This document shows positions 1-6,862 of a stretch of DNA of 9,811 bases, piece by piece. Under the pieces are notes generated by a model that made no database searches, had not been told where the DNA came from, and saw only the letters and a program-made list of their open reading frames with translations. This DNA comes from SKNW01 sp050485865 (GTDB taxonomy: Bacteria > Gemmatimonadota > Gemmatimonadetes > Longimicrobiales > Gaopeijiaceae), in NCBI GenBank assembly GCA_050485865.1, contig JBJHCE010000113.1:1-9811 (forward strand), in the 5' to 3' direction. Position numbers and translations under genes: made by a program. Position 1 is the stretch's first letter, and each line of letters begins with the position of its first letter.

Positions 1-1030
1 CACCGGCCCGCTCGTGCCACCCTTCGGTGAGGCGCTTCATGAACTGCTGGAGCGGCTCGTGCCGGAACCCGGCCTCGTCACGCATCTGCCGGACCACCTC
101 GGTCCAGCTCCCGCGAAAGGAGAGCCCTCCCGGGAGGCGGACTGCGACCAGGACGTCGTCCTCCGGGTCCTCCCCCTCCTGGAAGAGCTCGAGCTGGTTC
201 TCGTCGCGGAGCGCCCACGGGGTGTCGCCCCCGCCCACGAGTGCCTCGACCTCGGCCAGGAGGCGTTCCACCGGGTCGTCGTCCAGCCGCTCGAGCTCCA
301 TGAGACGGAGGTGCCAGGGCTCGAGGCGCGGGTCGTCCTCCTCCCAGTGGAGCACCCCGGACTTGAGCTCCAGGAGGCGGTAGAGGGCAAGGGGGTCCCA
401 GTGCTCCGCCGGGGGAACCCGTTCGAACTCCCGGAGGGCCCCCACGCTGTCGCCCCGGTCGTAGAGCACGTGCCCCAGGTACACCCGGGCCTCGTGGAGG
501 TCGGGCGCGATGCGGAGGGCGCGGCGGAGCTGGCGCGAGGCCCCCACCTCGTCGCCCAGGCGGTGCAGGGCGTAGGCCAGCGCTGCGGCGGCCTCCGCCG
601 AATCCGGGCGGGCGGCGGCGAGGCGGGCAAAGGTGTCGCGGGCGCGGGCGTGGAGCCCTTCGCGGTAAAGGGCCCGGCCCATGGTGAGCATGAGCTCGAC
701 GTCGTCGTCGAACCCCATACCGGTCACCTGGTCGAAAAGCCGGAGGGCCTCGGACGTGCGCCCCAGGCGAAGGAGGACTTCGCCCATGCCGACCATGGCG
801 TCCTCGTGGCCGGGCTCCATTCCCAGCGCGTGATCGAAGGCCTGGCGGGCCCAGGCGAATTCCTCGCGGGCGAGCCGGGCGTAGCCGAGGCCGACGTAGA
901 GCTCGACGGCGTCCGGATAGAGGGCGAGGCCCTCCTTCAGCGTCTCGAGGGCCCCGTCGTAGTCCCCGTCGTTGTAGAGATCGTGTGCGCGCTCGTCGTA
1001 CTCTTCTGAGGTCCAGAAGCCGTCGGGCAT
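1..1030 (-). CDS. Tetratricopeptide-repeat protein (3' end cut by window)
   Basis: The frame opens with ATG at 1030 and stays open to base 1, giving 343 codons without a stop, so the C-terminus lies outside the window. An AAGGAG ribosome-binding site (1042-1047) sits 11 nt before the ATG and supports this start. Residues about 11-206 form around six degenerate TPR helix pairs (for example ALETLKEGLALYPDAVEL, ARQAFDHALGMEPG, RALRIAPDLHEARVYLG). No signal peptide or membrane segment is seen, so a cytoplasmic protein-protein interaction role is likely. Residues about 207-290 are acidic. The end visible here (about 291-343, VRLPGGLSFRGSW then EVVRQMRD) looks like a separate small conserved domain that I cannot assign. 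It follows the small gene at 1243-1563 on the same strand, but a 212-nt gap with a hairpin suggests separate transcription. The specific partner is unknown. Confidence 0.85.
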   Translation of the reverse strand, partial: MPDGFWTSEEYDERAHDLYNDGDYDGALETLKEGLALYPDAVELYVGLGYARLAREEFAWARQAFDHALGMEPGHEDAMVGMGEVLLRLGRTSEALRLFDQVTGMGFDDDVELMLTMGRALYREGLHARARDTFARLAAARPDSAEAAAALAYALHRLGDEVGASRQLRRALRIAPDLHEARVYLGHVLYDRGDSVGALREFERVPPAEHWDPLALYRLLELKSGVLHWEEDDPRLEPWHLRLMELERLDDDPVERLLAEVEALVGGGDTPWALRDENQLELFQEGEDPEDDVLVAVRLPGGLSFRGSWTEVVRQMRDEAGFRHEPLQQFMKRLTEGWHERAG

Positions 1031-1041
1031 CGCGGGGGGTT

Positions 1042-1047
1042 CTCCTT
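1042..1047 (-). promoter_or_regulatory. Ribosome-binding site of the TPR gene
   Basis: AAGGAG on the minus strand lies 11 nt before the ATG at 1030. It fixes this frame as the real one among several overlapping open frames at 1-1070. Confidence 0.7.
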
Positions 1048-1101
1048 GGCGGGGCGCGAACGGCCGGCACCGTGGGGGCGGGCCGACCCGGGAGCGTGGG
1101 T

Positions 1102-1132
1102 GCAATCTACCGTCCCCGAAGGGAACGAGAAA
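1102..1132 (-). promoter_or_regulatory. Weak candidate promoter of the TPR gene
   Basis: On the minus strand TAGATTGC (1109-1102) matches the FCB-type -7 element TAnnTTTG at its first four fixed positions only. TTT (1132-1130) lies 20 nt upstream, where TTG is expected. The spacing equals that of the two better candidates in this window (before porX and before the gene at 1563). The upstream box lies inside the terminator-like hairpin, so termination and initiation signals would overlap. Confidence 0.25.
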
Positions 1133-1165
1133 GGGTGGAATTCCCGAGGGAATCCCACCCCTTTC
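1111..1165 (-). terminator. Hairpin pair after the small gene at 1243-1563
   Basis: Bases 1129-1144 and 1149-1165 form a long stem, about 15 pairs with one mismatch (1139/1154) and one bulged base (1161), around a short loop at about 1145-1148. On the minus strand it is followed at once by a second, smaller hairpin (1127-1111) with a UUCG tetraloop. The pair lies 78 nt past the stop at 1243 and before the TPR start, fitting termination of the small gene. There is no real U-tract, only CUCGUU, so Rho-independent termination is not certain. The main stem is nearly symmetric and could act in both directions. Confidence 0.5.
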
Positions 1166-1242
1166 GTGCTCCTTGATCCGGCCGCTTCTCCGGCCCCGGA
1201 CCGCGGCGCGGTGCGGGGGCGGGAACCGGCGCGGAAACAGGC

Positions 1243-1563
1243 TCAGCCGATCGAGCCCTCTCCGGCGCCGGCACCCACCGGCTCGGGGGTCTCCTCGGCC
1301 TCCGCAGGCTCGTTCGTCACGACGGCGGAGCCGAGCCCCGGACGCCCGTGAGGAATGGCCGGCCGGCAGAACCGCATCCCAACGGCGTAGAGTTCCTTGA
1401 GGTCGCTGTCCGACAGGTCGGGGTAACGCTCACCCAGGTACTCCATCGTCTCGTCCATCCAGTGCTTCTGCTCGTCCTCGGCAGCCTGGAGGACACCACA
1501 CCGGTTGATGTGGCTGAAGAGCTCGTCGCGCGCGCGGTCCTTGAGCTTGTTCTTGTCGGTCAT
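1243..1563 (-). CDS. Small acidic hypothetical protein, 106 aa
   Basis: I do not recognise this family. The ATG at 1563 is preceded by GGGAG (1573-1569) at 5 nt, and the stop is TGA at 1245-1243. The N-terminal three quarters look like a compact helical domain: a charged start (MTDKNKLKDRARDELFSHIN), then an amphipathic stretch ending in DLSDSDLKELYAVGMRFC. There are two cysteines, C22 and C66. After about residue 75 the chain becomes Glu/Pro/Gly-rich and probably disordered. No signal peptide or membrane segment is seen, so it is likely cytoplasmic. Codon usage and a good RBS support a real gene. It has its own candidate promoter (1643-1673) and is divergent from the DUF6941-like gene. No function can be inferred. 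Confidence 0.75.
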   Translation of the reverse strand: MTDKNKLKDRARDELFSHINRCGVLQAAEDEQKHWMDETMEYLGERYPDLSDSDLKELYAVGMRFCRPAIPHGRPGLGSAVVTNEPAEAEETPEPVGAGAGEGSIG

Positions 1564-1642
1564 GAAATCTCCCGTCTATGCTTCCGGCCCGGAAGGGGAC
1601 GCCCTCCCGCCTGCCCTGAAACTGTGGTGCTTGTACAGCAAC

Positions 1643-1673
1643 CGAAGGTAGCGGATTTGCAACAGGACCTCAA
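1643..1673 (-). promoter_or_regulatory. Candidate FCB-type promoter for the 1243-1563 gene
   Basis: On the minus strand TTG (1673-1671) is followed after exactly 20 nt by TACCTTCG (1650-1643). That is one mismatch from TAnnTTTG, the -7 element known in Bacteroidota, and the TTG/-7 arrangement also fits. The 5' leader would be roughly 75 nt. An alternative sigma70-like reading (TTGCAA, then TGTACA after 19 nt) is weaker. Confidence 0.4.
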
Positions 1674-1720
1674 CCGCGGCCCCCTGCCTCGTGGGGGGCG
1701 ACCGGGCGCCGCCTCGTCGT

Positions 1721-1728
1721 TACCTTGG
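1721..1728 (+). promoter_or_regulatory. Weak -7-like element before the DUF6941-like gene
   Basis: TACCTTGG differs from TAnnTTTG at one position. No TTG lies 17-23 nt upstream, so only half of a promoter is visible. It lies 112 nt before the ATG at 1841 and about 70 nt from the divergent element at 1643-1650. Nothing else was identified in the 277-nt divergent gap (1564-1840). Confidence 0.25.
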
Positions 1729-1840
1729 TCCGTGCCGCCGGTCCACTCGCCGGCCGTTCCGTGGCCCGCACTCGGGCCCCCGCAGGGGCCCCTGGACGGC
1801 ACCCCCACCGCACCCCGAAGCGATCCCCCCTGGAGTCCCG

Positions 1841-2245
1841 ATGCACGTACAACTCGCGATGGTCTGCGACGAAGCCACCATGCGCCCCGACGGCAAGATG
1901 GACGTCGAGGGCGTCTTCAACGACCTGGCGGCCCCCGGTTTCCCGGCCCGCCAGGAGCGGATGGTCCTCGTCACCACCATCGAGTGGGACCGGGGCGACG
2001 AGGGGCGGAACACCTTCAAGGTCGAGCTCGTGGGTCCGGACGGGCGCCCCTCCGTCACGGTGGACGGCGAGACCGAGGTGGACCGGCGCGATCCCGATCG
2101 CCCACCCCCGCGCACCCGGCTCATCCTCCCTCTCGAGAACATCGTCTTCCCGAGGCCGGGAAAGTACACGTTCGAGATCCGGGTGAAGGGGAAGAAGCTC
2201 CGCGGCCCCTCCCTCTTCCTCCTGGAAGCCGACCCGGCACCCTGA
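1841..2245 (+). CDS. DUF6941-like protein, 134 aa
   Basis: The ATG at 1841 has TGGAG (1831-1835) 5 nt upstream. The protein opens with MHVQLAMVCDEATMRPDGK and continues with EGVFNDLAAPGFPA. A middle strand section, FKVELVGPDGRP, leads to a C-terminal IVFPRPGKYTFEIRVKG. This pattern, namely a short N-terminal strand, D-G-K turn, G-F hairpin, then a phi-FP-PG-Y-F-E-I strand pair, matches the DUF6941 family as I remember it: small single-domain beta proteins of unknown function in many bacteria. The length fits. There is no signal peptide, so it is probably cytoplasmic. It is a lone gene, convergent with the operon on its right, with 30 nt between the stop codons. An open frame reaching upstream to 1691 lacks an RBS and family similarity, so it was not used. 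Confidence 0.8.
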   Translation: MHVQLAMVCDEATMRPDGKMDVEGVFNDLAAPGFPARQERMVLVTTIEWDRGDEGRNTFKVELVGPDGRPSVTVDGETEVDRRDPDRPPPRTRLILPLENIVFPRPGKYTFEIRVKGKKLRGPSLFLLEADPAP

Positions 2246-2262
2246 CCCCCGGAGGACGCCGG

Positions 2263-2277
2263 GACCGGGGCCCGGTC
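2263..2277. terminator. Short palindrome between convergent genes
   Basis: A perfect inverted repeat with 7-bp arms around one central base (GACCGGG/CCCGGTC) sits between the stops at 2245 and 2276 and overlaps the latter. Its place between convergent genes suits a bidirectional terminator. It has no T-run and short GC palindromes are common in such DNA, so the call is weak. Confidence 0.3.
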
Positions 2278-3175
2278 AGCGCCCCGAGTCGGTGACCCGC
2301 ACCCCCGCCGGCACCTCGCCGCCGGTGAAGGCCCGGAGCGGGCGCCCCGGCGTGTACTCGCGCAGGTGGAGCGAGAGGTTCATTCCCGGCACCCGCGACT
2401 GCATGTACACCATGATCCGGCGGTTGTCGTCGGTAAAGTGGATCTCCGCCGAGCCCCCCTCGCTGAAGATCCCGCGGGTCTTGATGATGGGCTGCACCAC
2501 GATGGTGTTGAAGGTCCCCGCCGGCACCGTGATCCGGTCCTTCCGGAGCACCCGGATCACCACGGGGTTCCGGTCGGGACGGAAGTACTGGTTCAGCGTG
2601 TAGGTGCGCCCCACCTCGAGGGGAAGGGTCCGGGCGTAGTACACGAAGGAGATGTCGTCGAGCGGGAGCGAGGTGATCATGTCGCCCTCTTCCTCGCCGT
2701 CGGCCCGGACAAAGCGCCGCTCGGCGTGGAAGAAATCGAACTGCCGGTGCCGCTGGGTCCGGAGCTCGTCCTGGTCCTGGATGAAGCGGTGAGCCGCCAG
2801 GGTGTTCACGTCCATCCACGACTCGAAGAGGTTGTCGACCCGCGCCACGAAGCGGAGGCCGCCCTTGATCCCCATCGACACGTGGTACGCGCGGTTCCCC
2901 CGGATCGTCTCGATCCCGTGGACCTCCATGTGCCCGGCACCCACGCTGATGGCGCCGAGCTTCACCTGGTACTCCATCCGCTCTCCCACGCCGAAGGGGG
3001 TGGCCGCCGGCTGGGCCACCGCACCCATCTGGGGCAGATCCTGCCCTTCGAGCGCGCCGCCCACCCCTGCGGCGGGAGCCAGGGCCGGGGCTACGGCGAG
3101 GGCGCCCAGGAGCGCCGCGGCACGGTGCACCGACGTTCGGAGCCCAGCCACCCGGAACCCTCCCCCGGTCCTCAT
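2276..3175 (-). CDS. Exported DUF3108 domain protein, 299 aa
   Basis: The start is ATG at 3175. It overlaps the stop of the glycosyltransferase gene as ATGA and is preceded by GGAGG (3184-3180) at 4 nt. A positively charged N-terminus followed by an Ala/Leu-rich stretch (residues about 17-38, ending ALAPAAG) is a Sec signal peptide, with cleavage probably near 36-44. The mature part (about 60-299) is beta-rich with family-like segments: FGVGERMEYQVKLGAISVG, GLRFVARVDNLFESW, a middle DDISFVYYARTL, VPAGTFNTIVVQP, and IHFTDDNRRIMVYM near the end. These match DUF3108, periplasmic or outer-membrane-associated beta proteins of unknown role. Last in the operon, it may act on or sense the envelope lipid made by its neighbours; that is inference. 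A longer frame reaching 3514 would overlap the glycosyltransferase heavily and was rejected. Confidence 0.85.
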   Translation of the reverse strand: MRTGGGFRVAGLRTSVHRAAALLGALAVAPALAPAAGVGGALEGQDLPQMGAVAQPAATPFGVGERMEYQVKLGAISVGAGHMEVHGIETIRGNRAYHVSMGIKGGLRFVARVDNLFESWMDVNTLAAHRFIQDQDELRTQRHRQFDFFHAERRFVRADGEEEGDMITSLPLDDISFVYYARTLPLEVGRTYTLNQYFRPDRNPVVIRVLRKDRITVPAGTFNTIVVQPIIKTRGIFSEGGSAEIHFTDDNRRIMVYMQSRVPGMNLSLHLREYTPGRPLRAFTGGEVPAGVRVTDSGR

Positions 3176-3918
3176 GCCGCCTCCGCAGGGGGTGCCGCAT
3201 CCCAGCGCAGGCGACGAAGCGGGAGAAGCCCCTTGAGCTCTTCCATCGCCCGGAACCGTGTGGGACGTGGGCGGTGGTCCACCCGGAGCTGCACCGGCGC
3301 ATCCTCCACCCGCCGGGCGTGGGGGGCGGCCCGAGCCAGGAGCTCCACGTTCGCCGCCCAGCACCCCGCCGGCCGGGCGCGGCCCTCCACCTCCGCATCC
3401 GCATCGCGGAAGCACTTCCGGAGCACCACGACCCGGTACGCCCGAAAACCCGAGAAGGGGTCCGTTACCGGAACCCCGCGTCCGAGCACGAAGCGCGCGG
3501 CCCGCCGGGTCCACCGGAGCCCCCGGGGGAGCGCGGTGTCGTCCACCCGCCCGGCCACCAGGTCCGCCCCACCCTCCACGGCCTTCACCATGGCCACCAG
3601 GTCCTCGGGGCTCTCGGTGAAGTCGCCCTGGAGGAGCACGGCCACGTCGCGCTTCGGGTACGCCGAGCGCACGGTCACGTCGCGGAGGAGCCGCTCCGCC
3701 GCCGCACCGTAGCCGAGCCGCGCCTCGCTCCGTTCGATCCGGAGTGGAAGGAGGCGCCGGTACCGGTCCAGCACCTCGGGGGTCCCGTCGGACGAGGCGT
3801 CGTCAAGCACGTGGATTTCGTAGTCCCGCCCGAACTCGGCCATCACCTTGCGGATCTTCCAGAGGAGGATCCCGATGGTGGCCGCTTCGTCGTGGACCGG
3901 AATGCAGATGTGGATCAC
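3172..3918 (-). CDS. Family 2 glycosyltransferase, 248 aa
   Basis: This is a predicted cytoplasmic GT-A fold transferase using a nucleotide-sugar donor. Residues 1-50 show the GT2 start: ICIPVHDEAATIG, then the nucleotide-binding VLDDASSDGT (D39, D40, D44). The usual D-A/G-D-L-Q metal motif is replaced by LLQGDFTESPED (96-106), leaving D99 as the likely metal ligand. TDPFSGFRAYR (152-162) resembles the acceptor-side segment of polyprenyl-phosphate hexosyltransferases (DPM1/ArnC-like). No membrane helix is present, so it would act at the inner face of the membrane. The start is GTG at 3918, overlapping the acyltransferase stop as GTGA, with GGGGAG (3929-3924) at 5 nt. The stop overlaps the next gene as ATGA. 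The operon suggests a lipid acceptor, perhaps lipid A core or an undecaprenyl carrier; donor and acceptor are unknown. Confidence 0.88.
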   Translation of the reverse strand: MIHICIPVHDEAATIGILLWKIRKVMAEFGRDYEIHVLDDASSDGTPEVLDRYRRLLPLRIERSEARLGYGAAAERLLRDVTVRSAYPKRDVAVLLQGDFTESPEDLVAMVKAVEGGADLVAGRVDDTALPRGLRWTRRAARFVLGRGVPVTDPFSGFRAYRVVVLRKCFRDADAEVEGRARPAGCWAANVELLARAAPHARRVEDAPVQLRVDHRPRPTRFRAMEELKGLLPLRRLRWDAAPPAEAA

Positions 3919-5003
3919 CGTGGCTCCCCTTCGGAGGGGTCTCGGGAGGGTTCTTTCGGGGATGCGAGGGAGTCCGGCCCCCTCGGTTCATCCGCCGTGG
4001 GGGCGCCGTCGCTCCCCGCGTTCCGGGCGGATCCGGGTTCTCCGGAGCCTGCAGGTGGTACAGCATCCCCGGGGTCCGGTTCCTCGGCGCCCGCATCGGG
4101 AGCCGGCCGGGTCTTCCAACGCTTGTGGGCCCAGAGATACTGTTCCGGTGCCTCGCGGATCGCTTCCTCGAGCACCGAAAGATAACGGGCGAGGAACGCC
4201 CGCGCCCCCTCCTCACCGGGCTCGGGGGGATCGAGGGGCCGGATCCGGATCCGGTAGCGGGACCTCGCCCCGGGCAGCCGGATCGCGGTGGCAAAGGCCA
4301 CGGCGGCCCCGGTGCGCACGGCAAGGAGCGCCGGGCCCCGGGCGGTGGACGCGTCGGTCCCGAAGAAGGGAACGAAGAGCCCGCCCCTCCGGACGTTCTG
4401 GTCGGCCACGAGGGCCACGGCCCGCCCGGAGGTGAGGGACCGGAGAATCCGCTTCGTGCCTCCGTCCCGGTCCACCACCCGCATCCCCAACTTCTCCCGG
4501 GTCCGGTTCACCCGGGCATTGAAGAGGGGGTTGTTCTGCCGGCGGGCCACCACGTCAATGGGGATCTCCCGCACGGCCATGGCGGCGCCCCCGATCTCCC
4601 AGTTCCCCAGGTGCCCGGTGAGGAGCACCACCCCCCGTCCGTGGGAGAGGGGTTCCCGGAGGTATTCGATCCCCTCCACCTCGGTGCGCTCCCAGACCTC
4701 GCGGGGGCCGAGCTTTCCCAGGCGGAGCAGGGCGATCCCCTCCCGCCCGAGGTGGGCGTACGAGGCGGCGGCGGTGCGCCGGATCCAGGAAGCGTCGGCC
4801 CCGGGAAAGGCCCGGCGGAGGTTCCCCTCCACGACCCGCCGCCGGATCCGGAGCGCGCTCCCGACGAGCCTCCCCAGGGCAGCGCCGAGCACCATGGCCA
4901 CGGGCTCGGGAAGAAGGCGGACGGCGCCCTCAACGCTCCGGATGAGGAGATCCTGCAGGCGGTGGCCCGGCGAGGCGGTCCGGCGGCGCCCCCCCAAGGT
5001 CAC
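3915..5003 (-). CDS. lpxL: LpxL/HtrB-like lipid A biosynthesis acyltransferase, 362 aa
   Basis: The protein belongs to the LpxL/HtrB/LpxM family, which adds secondary acyl chains to lipid A precursors at the inner membrane. The catalytic HX4E box is clear: LLTGHLGNWE, with H131 and E136. Other family landmarks are VVARRQNNP (151-159), ALVADQN (197-203), VPFFG (211-215) and EQYLWAHKRWKTRP (287-300). The only hydrophobic N-terminal stretch is moderate (about 32-50). Residues about 300-362 form a Pro/Asp/Glu/Ser-rich tail that the family normally lacks and that is probably disordered. The start is GTG at 5003, overlapping the exporter stop as GTGA; only a weak GGGG lies upstream, so translation probably depends on coupling. 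The neighbouring MsbA-like exporter supports an envelope lipid substrate. The exact acylation position cannot be told from sequence, so the symbol is approximate. Confidence 0.9.
   Translation of the reverse strand: MTLGGRRRTASPGHRLQDLLIRSVEGAVRLLPEPVAMVLGAALGRLVGSALRIRRRVVEGNLRRAFPGADASWIRRTAAASYAHLGREGIALLRLGKLGPREVWERTEVEGIEYLREPLSHGRGVVLLTGHLGNWEIGGAAMAVREIPIDVVARRQNNPLFNARVNRTREKLGMRVVDRDGGTKRILRSLTSGRAVALVADQNVRRGGLFVPFFGTDASTARGPALLAVRTGAAVAFATAIRLPGARSRYRIRIRPLDPPEPGEEGARAFLARYLSVLEEAIREAPEQYLWAHKRWKTRPAPDAGAEEPDPGDAVPPAGSGEPGSARNAGSDGAPTADEPRGPDSLASPKEPSRDPSEGEPR
3924..3940 (-). promoter_or_regulatory. Glycosyltransferase RBS partly inside a hairpin
   Basis: The GGGGAG ribosome-binding site (3929-3924) is 5 nt before the GTG at 3918. 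On the mRNA, CCCCU (3939-3935) can pair with AGGGG (3930-3926) around a 4-nt loop, hiding most of the site. Ribosomes finishing the acyltransferase gene would melt it, so the arrangement suits coupled translation. Confidence 0.4.
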
Positions 5004-6862
5004 GACCCCTGGAACTGGAGGTCGTGGAGGTGCCGGTAGAGCCCGCCTTCCGCCAGGAGCTCCTCGTGCGTGCCCCGCTGGACCACCCGTCCGGCCTCGA
5101 GGACCAGGATCCGGTCGGCGCGCTGGATCGTGGAGAGGCGGTGGGCAATGACGAAGACGGTGCGCCCCTCGACGAGACGGTCCATGGCATCCTGCACCAG
5201 CCGCTCCGACTCCGAGTCCAGCGCCGAGGTGGCCTCGTCGAGGATCAGGATGGGGGGGTTCCGGAGAATCGCCCGGGCAATGGCAATCCTCTGGCGCTGC
5301 CCTCCCGAGAGCTGGGTCCCGCGCTCGCCCACCACGGTGTCGTACCCCTTCGGAAGCCGCGCGATGAAGGGGTGCGCGTGGGCAGCCCGGGCGGCGCCCT
5401 CGAGCTCGGCGTCCGACGCATCGATCCCGTAGGCGATGTTGGCCCGGACCGTATCGTGGAAGAGGACCGTCTCCTGCGAGACGATGCCGAGTCGGCGCCG
5501 GAGCGACCCCATGGAATACTCCGCCAGCGGGGCGCCGTCCACGAGGATCCGCCCCCCGGTCGGGTCGTAGAAGCGCCCCAGGAGGTCCATGAGGGTCGTC
5601 TTCCCCGCCCCGCTCGGACCCACGAGGGCCGTGACCGATCCGGCGGGGGCCACGAAGGAGATCTCCTCCAGCACCGGCTCCCCTTCCCGGTAATGGAAGG
5701 AGACACGGTCGAAGGTGATCCCTTCCTTCACCCCGGTGAACTCCCGGGGGCCGTCGCGGTCATGGACCTCCACCGGTGCATCCAGGAACTCGAAGACCCG
5801 CTCCGAGGCCACGAGGCCGGGCTGGATGATCGCCGGGAGCTTCCCCAGGTACTTGACCGGGGAGTAGAGCTTCATCGAGAAGGCGAGGAAGACGATGAAC
5901 TCCTCCGCCGAGAGCGCACCCCCCTGGAGGACGAGGCGAGTCCCGTACCAGAGAATGACCACCGTGCCCAGCGCCGACATGGTCTCGGTGAGCGGATGCG
6001 AGAGCGCACGCCACCGCTCGGTGCGCACGAACGCCTTGAAGTAGGCCCAGGTGAGGACCCCGAACCGCTTCCGCTCGTGGTCCTCCGCGCCCGAGGCCTT
6101 CACGAGGCGGATCCCCGAAAGGGTCTCCTGGATGTGGGAGTTCACCTCGCCGGCCAGGTTCAGGATCGACTGGTCTCCCTTCCGCACCCGGCGCAGGAGC
6201 GGCCCCCACACCGCCGCGATGATGGGAAGGACCACGAGGGCGGCGAGGAGGAGCTCCCAGGAGAGGAGCACCATGATGAGAAGGGCCGCCGCGAGCTCGA
6301 AGACCGACGAGATGATCTTCGCGAGCTCCTTCGTCACGAGGGTCCGGAGCTGCTCCACGTCGTGGGTGAGACGCGACACGATCTGTCCCACCCGGGTGCG
6401 GCCGAAGAACGACAGGTCCAGCTCGACCAGGTGGCCATAGACCTCGTTCCGGAGGTCCCTCGTCACCGCCTGCTCGATCCAGGCCACGAGGTAGTTGCGG
6501 AGGAAGTCGAAGATGTTCTTGAAGAGGAACACCACCAGGAGGAAGAGGATGATCCCCTGGATCGCCTCGGCGGGCGGGCCCCCCAGGTCCACGAACCGCC
6601 CGAGCGTGGTGTCGAGCCCCCATTCGAGCCACCCCCGGGACCCCTCGGCCAGGGGCTCGGTGGACCCGTCCGCCGCAGCAGCAGCGGCCGCACCCCGTGC
6701 CGCCCGCCCTTCCGGATCCGCGAAGAGCGTCTCGAGAAAGGGAATGAGGAGCGCGATCGAGAAGGCGTCCAGGGCCGCGAAGAGGAAGGTGGCCGCCACC
6801 GCCACCCCGAAGATGGGGAGGTAGGGGCGGAGGTACCGGAGAATGCGGAAGTAGCGCGTCAA
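5000..6862 (-). CDS. msbA: MsbA-like ABC exporter (permease-ATPase fusion), 620 aa
   Basis: This is a half-transporter of the type IV ABC exporter class, expected to homodimerise in the inner membrane. The membrane domain spans residues about 15-345 with hydrophobic helices near 15-45, 100-125, 185-220 and 295-330. The nucleotide-binding domain has Walker A GPSGAGKT (415-422), Q-loop Q463, signature LSGGQ (518-522), Walker B ILILDE (538-543), D-loop SALD (546-549) and switch H574, so it should be active. Residues about 50-85, in the first periplasmic loop, are Ala-rich and longer than usual. Pairing with the LpxL-like gene supports flipping of lipid A or a similar lipid, as MsbA does; a drug or other lipid exporter remains possible. 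The start appears to be TTG at 6862, the first start codon giving a typical N-terminus (MTRYFRILRYLRPY). There is no clear Shine-Dalgarno. The stop overlaps the acyltransferase start as GTGA. Confidence 0.88.
   Translation of the reverse strand: MTRYFRILRYLRPYLPIFGVAVAATFLFAALDAFSIALLIPFLETLFADPEGRAARGAAAAAAADGSTEPLAEGSRGWLEWGLDTTLGRFVDLGGPPAEAIQGIILFLLVVFLFKNIFDFLRNYLVAWIEQAVTRDLRNEVYGHLVELDLSFFGRTRVGQIVSRLTHDVEQLRTLVTKELAKIISSVFELAAALLIMVLLSWELLLAALVVLPIIAAVWGPLLRRVRKGDQSILNLAGEVNSHIQETLSGIRLVKASGAEDHERKRFGVLTWAYFKAFVRTERWRALSHPLTETMSALGTVVILWYGTRLVLQGGALSAEEFIVFLAFSMKLYSPVKYLGKLPAIIQPGLVASERVFEFLDAPVEVHDRDGPREFTGVKEGITFDRVSFHYREGEPVLEEISFVAPAGSVTALVGPSGAGKTTLMDLLGRFYDPTGGRILVDGAPLAEYSMGSLRRRLGIVSQETVLFHDTVRANIAYGIDASDAELEGAARAAHAHPFIARLPKGYDTVVGERGTQLSGGQRQRIAIARAILRNPPILILDEATSALDSESERLVQDAMDRLVEGRTVFVIAHRLSTIQRADRILVLEAGRVVQRGTHEELLAEGGLYRHLHDLQFQGS

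Noticed and set aside
14..1009. A 331-codon plus-strand frame opposite the TPR gene
   Set aside because: It is a composition shadow; the minus frame has repeated TPR motifs and an AAGGAG site.
937..1158. A 73-codon minus-strand frame with GTG after AAGGAG, overlapping the TPR start
   Set aside because: It begins inside the hairpin, encodes a low-complexity S/T/P/R sequence and overlaps the well-supported TPR gene in another frame. The AAGGAG may be chance.
1691..1840. Longer start for the DUF6941-like protein
   Set aside because: The added 50 residues are Arg/Pro-rich with no similarity to the family, and the ATG at 1841 has a proper RBS.
6670..6700. GCA/GCG/GCC tract in the exporter gene as a possible phase-variable repeat
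   Set aside because: It is a short imperfect alanine-codon run in a loop region. A change in unit number would keep the frame, so no on/off switching is implied.
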